Source: Kiritimatiellia bacterium (GTDB lineage: Bacteria; Verrucomicrobiota; Kiritimatiellia; RFP12; UBA1067). From it: DNA of 6,746 nucleotides. Position 1 is the stretch's first letter. Each line of letters starts with the position of its first letter. This document shows positions 1 through 5,226 of this stretch, piece by piece. The stretch lies in the NCBI GenBank assembly GCA_017648225.1, contig JAGCJE010000278.1, positions 1 to 6,746 on the forward strand. The letters run 5' to 3'. The translations under genes were made by a program, and so were the position numbers. The notes beneath the pieces are model-generated. The model was not told the DNA's origin, searched no databases, and worked only from the letters and a program-made list of their open reading frames with translations.

Positions 1-111
1 AATCCGCCACTCTCACACCTCAGTATTGCTACCTCGGTGATCCCGTTCGACTTGCATGCCTAATCCACGCTGCCAGCGTTCGTTCTGAGCCAGAATCAAA
101 CTCTCAGAAAA
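1..111 (-). rRNA. rrs: 16S ribosomal RNA, 5' end (partial)
   Basis: Read on the minus strand, the segment contains the universal 27F site AGAGTTTGATTCTGGCTCAG followed by the conserved AACGAACGCTGGCAGCGTGG and GCATGCAAGTCGAACG. This is the first ~111 nt of small-subunit rRNA; the rest runs off the left edge. I set the mature 5' end near 111 by aligning GAGTTTGAT to E. coli positions 9-17, so it may be off by a few bases. The GCAGCGTGGATTAGGCATGC version of the helix is typical of PVC-group bacteria (Verrucomicrobiota, Lentisphaerota, Kiritimatiellota). Phylum assignment from this short stretch is an inference. Confidence 0.97.
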
Positions 112-126
112 AGAAAGTTTTTTTGT

Positions 127-260
127 GAAGCCCTCTTGGGGCTTCGGCACCCCTGCTAGCGCATCGCCTTGCGGCGACAGCTTCGCTGGGGGATACCCTC
201 ACACAAACAATTACTGTTCCGTGTCTCTTCCGAAGGTTCGTATTTCATTTTTAACGAACC
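127..260 (-). other. Structured 16S rRNA leader (hairpins)
   Basis: This is part of the ~210-nt leader between the predicted rRNA start site (~323) and the 16S 5' end. Three inverted repeats are visible. The first has GGTTCGT/ACGAACC arms at 235-241 and 254-260 with a 12-nt A-rich loop. The second is TCGCC-GCAA-GGCGA at 164-177, with a GNRA loop on the transcribed strand. The third is GAAGCCC/GGGCTTC at 127-133 and 139-145. The last is followed on the transcript by CACAAAAAAA rather than a U tract, so it is not a terminator; it more likely belongs to the processing stem that pairs around 16S. A TGTGTGAG at 198-205 resembles boxC of E. coli rrn leaders, but this is weak. No protein gene is supported here. 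Confidence 0.6.
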
Positions 261-284
261 GTCAAGAGTCACGTCTCAAGCATC

Positions 285-318
285 TATTCTCAAAGATCGA
301 TGTCCACCCTTTCGGGCG
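285..318 (-). promoter_or_regulatory. boxB/boxA-like rRNA antitermination element
   Basis: Soon after the predicted transcription start, the minus strand carries a small hairpin with a CCC-GAAA-GGG core (stem 305-318 including a wobble pair, GNRA loop). About 6 nt later comes GATCTTTGAGAATA at 285-298. The second element resembles the E. coli rrn boxA (TGCTCTTTAACAATT) in its CTTT core and A-rich end, and boxA-like CTTTGA forms are known in other phyla. The order hairpin then boxA matches rrn leader antitermination sites bound by NusB/NusE. Function is inferred from position and similarity only. Confidence 0.5.
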
Positions 319-329
319 AACGGTTGGAT

Positions 330-380
330 AGTTTATCAAATCTTATCTCAGCGCGCAAGGGGGTATTTTAAATTTTTTTC
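330..380 (-). promoter_or_regulatory. rRNA operon promoter with UP-like element
   Basis: On the minus strand, TTGCGC (353-358) and TAAACT (330-335) are separated by exactly 17 nt, and the -10 box is preceded by TGA, an extended -10. Upstream of the -35 box, 365-380 is almost pure A/T (GAAAAAAATTTAAAATA on the transcribed strand), as in the UP elements that bind the RNA polymerase alpha subunit at rRNA promoters. The predicted start is near 323. The element lies only 1-20 bp beyond the stop codon of the preceding gene, with no terminator between them. Confidence 0.75.
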
Positions 381-381
381 A

Positions 382-1128
382 TTACCCGTTTACGCCGTTT
401 CCGAAGAGCGCGAAATCGGCTTTGAGCGGATCTGTCGGGAAAACCATCTTCATCTTCTCGGTCAACTTTAGGGCCGCCGACATCGACGCGACTTTGGATT
501 TTACAAGTCCAAGCTTCTTCGCCTGAGAAAGAACATGCGTATCAAGCGGAACTATAAGAGTCTCTTTAGAAATGAAACGGGACCAGAGCCCCAGGTCTAC
601 GCACGAATCGTCGCGCACCATCCAGCGAAGAAACATACAGACTCTCTTGCATGCCGAACGCGGATTTTTAGGCACGACGGAATACTCTCCGGCGCAACGC
701 GAAAAAAGTTCCACTATTTTCACGACCGCCGCGTGCGCATCGCGTACGCCGCCGTTTTCAAGGCACTCGCCGAGCGACCCGCATTCGTTCATGATGTCGC
801 GGTAGACGCAGAAAAACGCGTTCATCGTCTCTTCGCTGAAAAATCTGTAGAACGGTTTCTTCGAATCCGCAGGGAACGAATCCTTAAACCGCCCGCTTCT
901 AATCCAACCGTCGACATCTCCGCCGGAAAGTTCAACGATGCGCGCGATCTTCGGCAGGAACTGCTTTCGCGATCCGAAACTTAAACCCGCCGCGACAAAA
1001 GCAACCGCCTCACGGTTCCTTTCTCCGTTCACCAGATGCATGAACTGCGAAGGATCGTCCTTCAGAAACGATTCGTTTTCATGGCGTTCGGCGGACGATA
1101 TCAAAAACTCTTTTACTTCGCTTTTCAA
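382..1128 (-). CDS. TIGR02757/DUF2400 family protein
   Basis: The 248-residue protein matches the uncharacterised TIGR02757 (DUF2400) family as I remember its signature: an N-terminal DP..F box near residue 25, SACKR followed by FLRWMVR (158-172), VDLGLW (177-182), PLDTHV (194-199) and DPLKADFALFGNGV at the C terminus. Length is normal for the family and no signal peptide or membrane segment is seen, so it is probably cytoplasmic. The start is TTG, overlapping the miaB TGA stop as TTGA and preceded by GGAAGA 5 nt upstream. No ATG occurs before residue 30, and starting there would lose the conserved DP box. The overlap implies translational coupling to miaB. The molecular function is unknown. 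The PLDTHV segment and the upstream conserved Lys161 recall the catalytic Asp and Lys regions of HhH-GPD base-excision glycosylases, so a nucleic-acid role is possible; that is inference. Confidence 0.88.
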   Translation of the reverse strand: MKSEVKEFLISSAERHENESFLKDDPSQFMHLVNGERNREAVAFVAAGLSFGSRKQFLPKIARIVELSGGDVDGWIRSGRFKDSFPADSKKPFYRFFSEETMNAFFCVYRDIMNECGSLGECLENGGVRDAHAAVVKIVELFSRCAGEYSVVPKNPRSACKRVCMFLRWMVRDDSCVDLGLWSRFISKETLIVPLDTHVLSQAKKLGLVKSKVASMSAALKLTEKMKMVFPTDPLKADFALFGNGVNG

Positions 1129-2432
1129 ACGGGTCTTCCGATAAGTATCTGCGGATGAGCCTCAAGAATCTCGAGCCTTACCTTATCGCCCGGAGCCGGC
1201 GAGACGGAACAATCCGCGGGCTTGTCCCAGACGACGATTCTGTTGCCGCCGTCGCGTCCGGAAAACCTGTCAGCCTTACGCTTCGAGGGACCTTCAAAAA
1301 GAACTTCACGTACCGTTCCGACGAGCCTGTCGTTGCGCTTTTGTCCGCGCAGCTCCTGATCGGCGAGAAGCACCTGATCGCGGCGTTCCTTCTCCTCCTT
1401 CGGAACATCGTCCTCCAGAGCCGCCGAACGCGTTCCGGGACGCGGCGAATACTTGAAGACAAAAGCGTTGTCAAAGCCCGCCTCCTCCATAAGAGATCGG
1501 GTCGCCTCGAAATCCTCCGCCGTCTCTCCGGGATAGCCGACGATCACGTCCGTCGTAACCGCGAACTCCGGATCGAACTCGCGCAGCTTCGCGACCGCGG
1601 CGAGATATTCCGCGCGCGTGTAGCGGCGGCCCATCTCGGCCAGAACGCGATCGCTTCCCGATTGCACGGGGAGATGCAGATGGCGGCACACCTTCGGGCA
1701 TTCTCTGTAAACCCGGATAAGCTCGTCCGTGCAGCCTTTAGGATGAGCGCTCGTAAAACGGATGCGCTCAAGACCGTCGATTTCGTTAAGAGCCCTCAGA
1801 AGACGGGGGAAGGCCTCACCCTCGTCGTCGTCCCAGGCCGTGTTTCTGATTCCGTATCTTAAAACGCTCTGCCCGAGAAGACAGACTTCCTTAACGCCGC
1901 GTTTAGCCAAAGCCGCGACCTCGGCGACAACCTCTTTCGCGGGCCTTGAATATTCATGACCGCGCACATCGGGAACTATGCAATAGCTGCAGCGGTTGTC
2001 GCAGCCGAGAAGAACGGTCACAAAGGACTGCCAGCCGGTATCAACGTGGGCGTCCATCCCTACAGGCACGACATCCTCGCCAAGTTCAAGAACGGGATAT
2101 CTGCCTTCGCTTACAATCCTGGGGATGAGCCCGAATGCGCGCGGCCCCACTGCGAAATGAAGCTTAGGCAAGCGCTTGAAAATATCTTCGCCCATGCGCT
2201 TGACCGCGCATCCCATCATGCCGGTAATCTTACCCGCGGCGATCATGTTGCCGGATTTGCCGACGGCCTTTTCCTCGGCTTTCTGACGCACCGTGCAGCT
2301 GTTGATGATAACAACCTCAGCGTCGTCTTCGCTCGCCGCCTTCTCGTGACCTGCGGCGATCATAAGCGACTCAACCGCCTCGGAGTCGCGGACATTCATC
2401 TGGCAACCGTAAGTGTGTATATAAAATTTCAT
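1125..2432 (-). CDS. miaB: tRNA-2-methylthio-N6-dimethylallyladenosine synthase MiaB
   Basis: This radical-SAM methylthiotransferase adds the 2-methylthio group to N6-isopentenyl-A37 of tRNAs reading UNN codons, in the cytoplasm. The N-terminal UPF0004 domain has its three [4Fe-4S] cysteines at C10 (TYGCQMN), C46 (NSCTVR) and C75 (GCAVK). The radical SAM domain has CxxxCxxC at C144, C148 and C151 (GCDNRCSYCIVP), and a TRAM domain fills roughly 370-433. TYGCQMN and the IVP.VRG segment favour MiaB over RimO (SLGCPKN) or MtaB. The 435-residue length is normal. The usual GQNVN motif reads GQSVL here (187-191), a small departure. The ATG start lies 2 nt after the upstream GH2 stop, with only a weak ribosome binding site, so translation probably depends on coupling. 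The gene ends inside the TTG start of the next one. Confidence 0.95.
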   Translation of the reverse strand: MKFYIHTYGCQMNVRDSEAVESLMIAAGHEKAASEDDAEVVIINSCTVRQKAEEKAVGKSGNMIAAGKITGMMGCAVKRMGEDIFKRLPKLHFAVGPRAFGLIPRIVSEGRYPVLELGEDVVPVGMDAHVDTGWQSFVTVLLGCDNRCSYCIVPDVRGHEYSRPAKEVVAEVAALAKRGVKEVCLLGQSVLRYGIRNTAWDDDEGEAFPRLLRALNEIDGLERIRFTSAHPKGCTDELIRVYRECPKVCRHLHLPVQSGSDRVLAEMGRRYTRAEYLAAVAKLREFDPEFAVTTDVIVGYPGETAEDFEATRSLMEEAGFDNAFVFKYSPRPGTRSAALEDDVPKEEKERRDQVLLADQELRGQKRNDRLVGTVREVLFEGPSKRKADRFSGRDGGNRIVVWDKPADCSVSPAPGDKVRLEILEAHPQILIGRPV

Positions 2433-2434
2433 CT

Positions 2435-4252
2435 TCAGCGATCCGGCCGTTCTCTCTTAGTCTTAAAATATTCTCGCAAATAATATTCGCGCATATAATA
2501 TTTCCGCATAACGCCCGCGGCGAGCTTTTCGGATCCGTCAGGAGCGAAAAGGCCCTTGCGGTTGTACCCGTCCTGCACACCGGCCAGCGGACGGCGAGGC
2601 GAGCGGAAATCGTTAAGAATCCAAGGACAGGTGCCGGAAAGATTCTTAATTCTTCCGAACATCTTCACGTTCTTCTCATAGATATCCTTCTGCATCTCCT
2701 CGCTCCAACGGTCCTTAACTCCGCCGTGACGCCCGGCGACAGCTCCGCCGCCGAACTCGGAAATGATAACGGGCTTATCGAACGGAATACGCCAAAGCGC
2801 GTTCGGGATATCTTTAGGCTGAACATACCAACCGAAATATTCATTGAACGAGATAATATCAACCTCGGTATTAAGCTCATCCTTGATGGTGTAAGTGCCG
2901 TCTTCAAGATAGGTTACCTCCATCGCCATCGAAATAAGACGCGTCGAATCGAGAGAACGCGCCTTTTGGGCGAGGCGCTTTAAAAACTCGTTACGTTTTT
3001 TAGACGGCACCGTCTCGTTCGCGATCGACCAGATAATGACGTTCGCGCGGCGGACATCGCGGCCGATCATCTCCTTAAGCTGACTCTCGGCGCTCGCGTA
3101 CGTGGCGGAGTTATTCCAGTCGATCATCCAGTAAAGCGGAATCTCGCTCCAAACGAGAAGCCCCGCCTTTTCGCACTCCTTGACCATCATCTCAATATGC
3201 GGATAATGGGCAAGACGCACGAAATTGCAGCCGAGCGATTTAGCGCGGCTGATATTCTCAAGAACCTCTTCGCGGGTAGTCACGCGACCGCCGCCAGGAG
3301 CCTCATCATGAATGCATACGCCTTTAAGAAATATTTCCTCGCCATTAAGAAAAATCTTACCGCCGCGCGTTTCAATCGTTCTAAAACCGATTTCCTCGGT
3401 CAACTTATCTTCTCCGGCCGAAAGTTCAACTTTATAAAGCTTAGGACTCTCAGGCGACCAGCGCTGAAGTTCCCGCGTCTTGACCGTAAAAGCCAAAGTT
3501 CCGTCCCCCGAAGTTTTACCCGAAAATCCGACGCCGAGCTCAGGAACGCTGAACTTGACGGGAATATCGGCAACAGCCTTGTCGAGCTTAAGCGAAACAT
3601 CTATAACGCCATCGTCGCCGCCCTTCTTAAGATCGGCGCGCCAGGATGCGATATAATTCGAGCTGCGGCTTTCCAGCTCGACGGAGCGGATAATTCCGCC
3701 ATAGTTCCACCAGTCGAAACCCTTAGTCGGGATACCGGATTTTTCGCGCGTGTTGTTTGCTCTTACGACTATGTTATTAAGGCCGTCCTTAACGATGTCG
3801 GTAACTTCAAATTCAAACGGCGTAAAGCCCCCAACGTGACGGCCGATCTTTTTGCCGTTCATATACACGTCGGCCTTAAGACTGACGGCGCCGAACTTAA
3901 CAAACACTCTTTCGCCGTTAAGAGGTTTCTTAAATTCAAATTGACGCGCATACCAAAGAGTTCCCTCATACCAGAGAAGCTCTTTTTTCTGCGTATTCCA
4001 GTCTCCGGGAACTTTCAGCGTATCCGCCGCGTTAAAATCATATTCTAAGAGCTGGAATTTGTTTTTGACTCTGGCGTTTCTGCCAAAATTCATATTGTCC
4101 GTATCGGTATCGGGATCGCAATGATAAGACTTGGTGCCGATATTCTGAGGGTCGACAATATAGTTCCAGTCTCCGTCCAAACTGACGACCGTTCGCGCCG
4201 AAAGTCCAAGAGAAAGAACCGCCGCCGAAATAAAAAGGAATTTAGTTTTCAT
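2435..4252 (-). CDS. Secreted GH2 glycoside hydrolase, beta-glucuronidase-like
   Basis: The 605-residue enzyme has the GH2 order: a signal peptide (KTKF, hydrophobic stretch, likely cleavage after A19), a sugar-binding jelly-roll (about 20-195, with WYEGTLWYARQF and FDWWNYGGI), an Ig-like domain (about 200-292) and a TIM barrel (from about 293). The acid/base is E413 (WSIANE) and the nucleophile E499 (ISEFGGG). NEYFGWY (470-476) matches the NxYYxWY segment of beta-glucuronidases. N564-R-K566 occupies the place of the NxK motif that reads the uronate carboxylate, so a retaining exo-beta-glucuronidase or other uronidase is the best guess; beta-galactosidase remains possible. It probably acts in the periplasm or outside the cell. 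It leads the operon with miaB 2 nt downstream. The ATG follows AATACA with no Shine-Dalgarno sequence. The C-terminal tail after about 585 is a repeated YYxRE peptide ending in basic residues, absent from typical relatives as far as I know. Confidence 0.9.
   Translation of the reverse strand: MKTKFLFISAAVLSLGLSARTVVSLDGDWNYIVDPQNIGTKSYHCDPDTDTDNMNFGRNARVKNKFQLLEYDFNAADTLKVPGDWNTQKKELLWYEGTLWYARQFEFKKPLNGERVFVKFGAVSLKADVYMNGKKIGRHVGGFTPFEFEVTDIVKDGLNNIVVRANNTREKSGIPTKGFDWWNYGGIIRSVELESRSSNYIASWRADLKKGGDDGVIDVSLKLDKAVADIPVKFSVPELGVGFSGKTSGDGTLAFTVKTRELQRWSPESPKLYKVELSAGEDKLTEEIGFRTIETRGGKIFLNGEEIFLKGVCIHDEAPGGGRVTTREEVLENISRAKSLGCNFVRLAHYPHIEMMVKECEKAGLLVWSEIPLYWMIDWNNSATYASAESQLKEMIGRDVRRANVIIWSIANETVPSKKRNEFLKRLAQKARSLDSTRLISMAMEVTYLEDGTYTIKDELNTEVDIISFNEYFGWYVQPKDIPNALWRIPFDKPVIISEFGGGAVAGRHGGVKDRWSEEMQKDIYEKNVKMFGRIKNLSGTCPWILNDFRSPRRPLAGVQDGYNRKGLFAPDGSEKLAAGVMRKYYMREYYLREYFKTKRERPDR
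2467..2511 (-). repeat. 15-bp tandem repeat, 3 copies, in GH2 3' end
   Basis: Three 15-bp units begin at 2467, 2482 and 2497 on the plus strand, each starting AATATT(C/T) and containing CGCA or a near match. They lie in frame in the GH2 gene and encode the C-terminal YYMRE, YYLRE, YF peptide. A repeat length divisible by three keeps the frame, so copy number can change without breaking the protein. The encoded segment lies beyond the catalytic barrel. Confidence 0.75.
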
Positions 4253-4297
4253 TGTATTGTTGATTTTACATTCTTGGTTACCGCATTGTTACGGACA

Positions 4298-4326
4298 ATT
4301 ATATCACTTTAAGAACGAAAAGACAA
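4298..4326 (-). promoter_or_regulatory. Promoter of the GH2-miaB-DUF2400 operon
   Basis: The minus strand shows TTGTCT (4321-4326), a 17-nt spacer and a perfect TATAAT (4298-4303) preceded by TGA, giving an extended -10. The predicted start is near 4291, leaving a ~38-nt A-rich untranslated leader without a Shine-Dalgarno sequence before the GH2 ATG at 4252. It is the only convincing promoter seen for the three downstream genes. The 17-bp core TTAAAGTGATATAATTG recurs with one change upstream of the alpha/beta hydrolase. Confidence 0.75.
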
Positions 4327-4344
4327 AACGATGCTTATTTTCCG

Positions 4345-4815
4345 TTATACGCTCAGCTGCGAATCATCGCGCTTAACGTTCTCAAGTTGCAGATTCATCT
4401 TTTTAAGGTCTATCGCTCCGATACTCAACGGCTTGGCGCTCTTCCAGGCGCCGCGCGTAAAATCGGGAATTTCGACGCGCTCGCCCATTTTCAGCGCGCT
4501 CTTCGCGGAACAAGGCACAATCGCGCTCCATGAAGCAAGATCGTATACGTCCATATCCAGCGGAAGACCGTTTTGGAGACAGTACGCCCAGCGAAGATCC
4601 ATTATAAAATCCATGCCTCGATTACCGATGCCTATAAATCCGACGCGTATCTTAGACATCGCAGGAACCCTGAAATTCGCCGCGGGCGTTCCTACAGAAA
4701 TCTTATCAATCATACATCCCGACATTGCCGCGAGCCCCAGCATCCACGCCGAACCCTTAAGGAAATCTCTACGGGTTCTTGTTGAATAATTATGGTCAAA
4801 ATTTCCAGTACGCAT
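4345..4815 (-). pseudogene. Gfo/Idh/MocA (GH109-like) oxidoreductase, internally deleted
   Basis: The 156-residue reading frame joins two ends of a much longer protein. Residues 1-67 carry a Tat signal (TRRDFLK, R15-R16), a possible lipoprotein cysteine C34 (MSGC), and the start of the NAD-binding Rossmann fold with GFIGIGNRG (59-67). From about residue 68, MDFIMDLRWAYCLQNGLP and DMDVYDLASWSA, then IPDFTRGAW (116-124), are the conserved C terminus of exported Gfo/Idh/MocA proteins, including GH109-type enzymes. Full-length relatives are roughly 400-470 residues, so about 250-300 residues are missing: the rest of the Rossmann fold, its catalytic lysine motif and most of the substrate domain. 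The join is in frame near 4605-4620. It cannot be an active oxidoreductase or glycosidase. The promoter and AAGGAGG ribosome binding site remain intact, so a short exported product may still be made. An assembly or strain-variant deletion is the alternative. Confidence 0.85.
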
Positions 4816-4820
4816 AATTT

Positions 4821-4864
4821 CCTCCTTAGCAAATTATTTTAACACAATCCACTCCCCACAACAA
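4821..4864 (-). promoter_or_regulatory. Promoter and strong RBS of the deleted oxidoreductase
   Basis: The minus strand carries TTGTTG (4859-4864), 17 nt, then TAAAAT (4836-4841), again with a TGT extension before the -10 box. The predicted start is close to 4829, giving a very short leader. A consensus AAGGAGG (4821-4827) sits 5 nt before the ATG at 4815, far stronger than the ribosome binding sites of the GH2 and miaB genes. Repeat array A starts about 15 bp upstream of the -35 box. Confidence 0.6.
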
Positions 4865-4879
4865 GTGCCGCGCTTATAC

Positions 4880-4971
4880 ACACCTGTAACGCACTCTGAG
4901 AGACACCTATAACTCACCCCACATCACACCTATAACCCACCCCTAGTCACACCTGTGACTCGACCCTTCCC
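4880..4971. repeat. Tandem repeat array A: 4 copies, 23-bp period
   Basis: ACACCT begins at 4880, 4903, 4926 and 4949 on the plus strand, exactly 23 bp apart. The unit consensus is ACACCTRTAACYCACCCC plus a variable 5-bp end. Copies 2 and 3 are closest to each other; copy 1 diverges at its 3' half and copy 4 in its second half. Copy 4 and its flank form the perfect palindrome at 4945-4960. No open reading frame crosses the array. It lies just upstream of the deleted oxidoreductase promoter, so repeated regulator-binding sites or a decaying minisatellite are both possible. Confidence 0.85.
4945..4960. repeat. Palindrome AGTCACACCTGTGACT
   Basis: Seven-base arms AGTCACA and TGTGACT flank a 2-bp centre with no mismatch. 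It spans the junction of array A copies 3 and 4. The other copies keep the ACACCT arm but lose most of the second arm. The compact dyad looks like a dimeric regulator site about 80 bp upstream of the -35 box at 4859-4864; no regulator can be named. Confidence 0.6.
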
Positions 4972-5098
4972 TAGTAAGGACTTTTACTTTTCCTAGTAAG
5001 GGCTCGAGATTTCCCTAGCAGAGCCTCTTAATTTCCCTATCAACCTCTTTCGCCGCGCCTCGCGCCCCCTCGCGTTTTTCCTAGTAAAAAACGCGCGC
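4967..5098. repeat. Tandem repeat array B: TTTCCCTAGTAAG units, 22-bp period
   Basis: CTAG or CTAT cores begin at 4971, 4993, 5015 and 5037, each 22 bp apart. After one slot (5055-5076) occupied by GC-rich sequence, another core begins at 5081, exactly two periods on. Units begin TTYCCTAGTAAGG and end in a variable 8-9 bp. The first two contain the small dyad CCT-AGTA-AGG, lost in copies 3 and 4. The array starts where array A ends and overlaps the start of array C. Confidence 0.8.
5071..5095. repeat. Inverted repeat CGCGTTTTT / AAAAACGCG
   Basis: Perfect 9-bp arms at 5071-5079 and 5087-5095 surround a 7-bp loop CCTAGTA, the array B core. It sits at the boundary between arrays B and C, and its right arm supplies the start of the first array C unit. 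As RNA it would form a short hairpin, but no U tract follows on either strand, so a simple terminator is unlikely. Confidence 0.65.
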
Positions 5099-5226
5099 CT
5101 GCGCACAAATTACGCGCCTTACCGCATAAATCTCGCGCCATTGCGCTAAATCCACGCGCTCCTGCGCAAGAAAGATGCTCTTATCCGCGCATATCCGCAA
5201 GAAATACGCGCCCCTGCGCAGTAGCT
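5091..5226. repeat. Tandem repeat array C: 6 GCGC-N4-GCGC units, 21-bp period
   Basis: Units begin at 5091, 5112, 5133, 5154, 5185 and 5206. Consensus is ACGCGCCYYTGCGCA followed by an A-rich AAAT-like spacer. Most contain an inverted repeat of GCGC arms around 4 bp (for example GCGCTCCTGCGC at 5156-5167 and GCGCCCCTGCGC at 5208-5219); units 2 and 5 are degenerate. The 21-bp period places each dyad and each A-tract on the same DNA face, two helical turns apart. A 10-bp insertion (5175-5184), close to one helical turn, separates units 4 and 5 and preserves this phase. The pattern resembles iterated protein-binding sites or intrinsically bent DNA; no coding frame is present. Confidence 0.85.

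Noticed and set aside
127..145. Terminator in front of 16S
   Set aside because: The GAAGCCC/GGGCTTC hairpin is followed by an A tract, not a U tract, on the transcribed strand, and termination there would block rRNA synthesis.
125..471. Plus-strand small open frames in the rRNA leader
   Set aside because: They lie over the rrn leader, promoter and the end of the DUF2400 gene, with no ribosome binding site or recognisable product.
1155..1862. 235-residue plus-strand open frame
   Set aside because: It is antisense to miaB, whose protein is fully conserved on the other strand; the frame is a by-product of G/C-rich codons.
3197..4048. 283-residue plus-strand open frame
   Set aside because: It is antisense to the GH2 gene and shows no recognisable domain.
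4345..4815. Small intact exported protein of unknown family
   Set aside because: Both ends match distant parts of one known family, so an internal deletion is the simpler reading, although a functional mini-product cannot be excluded.
4945..4960. CRP binding site
   Set aside because: CRP sites are TGTGA-N6-TCACA; here the arms are in the opposite order with a 2-bp centre.
4880..5226. CRISPR array
   Set aside because: Repeat periods are 21-23 bp with no room for spacers of usual length, the units are degenerate, and no cas gene is nearby.
5091..5226. Replication origin with iterons or DnaA boxes
   Set aside because: The phased units look iteron-like, but no good TTATCCACA box is present (only poor matches such as TTATCCGCG and AAATCCACG) and there is no replication gene next to it. 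Kept only as a structural observation.
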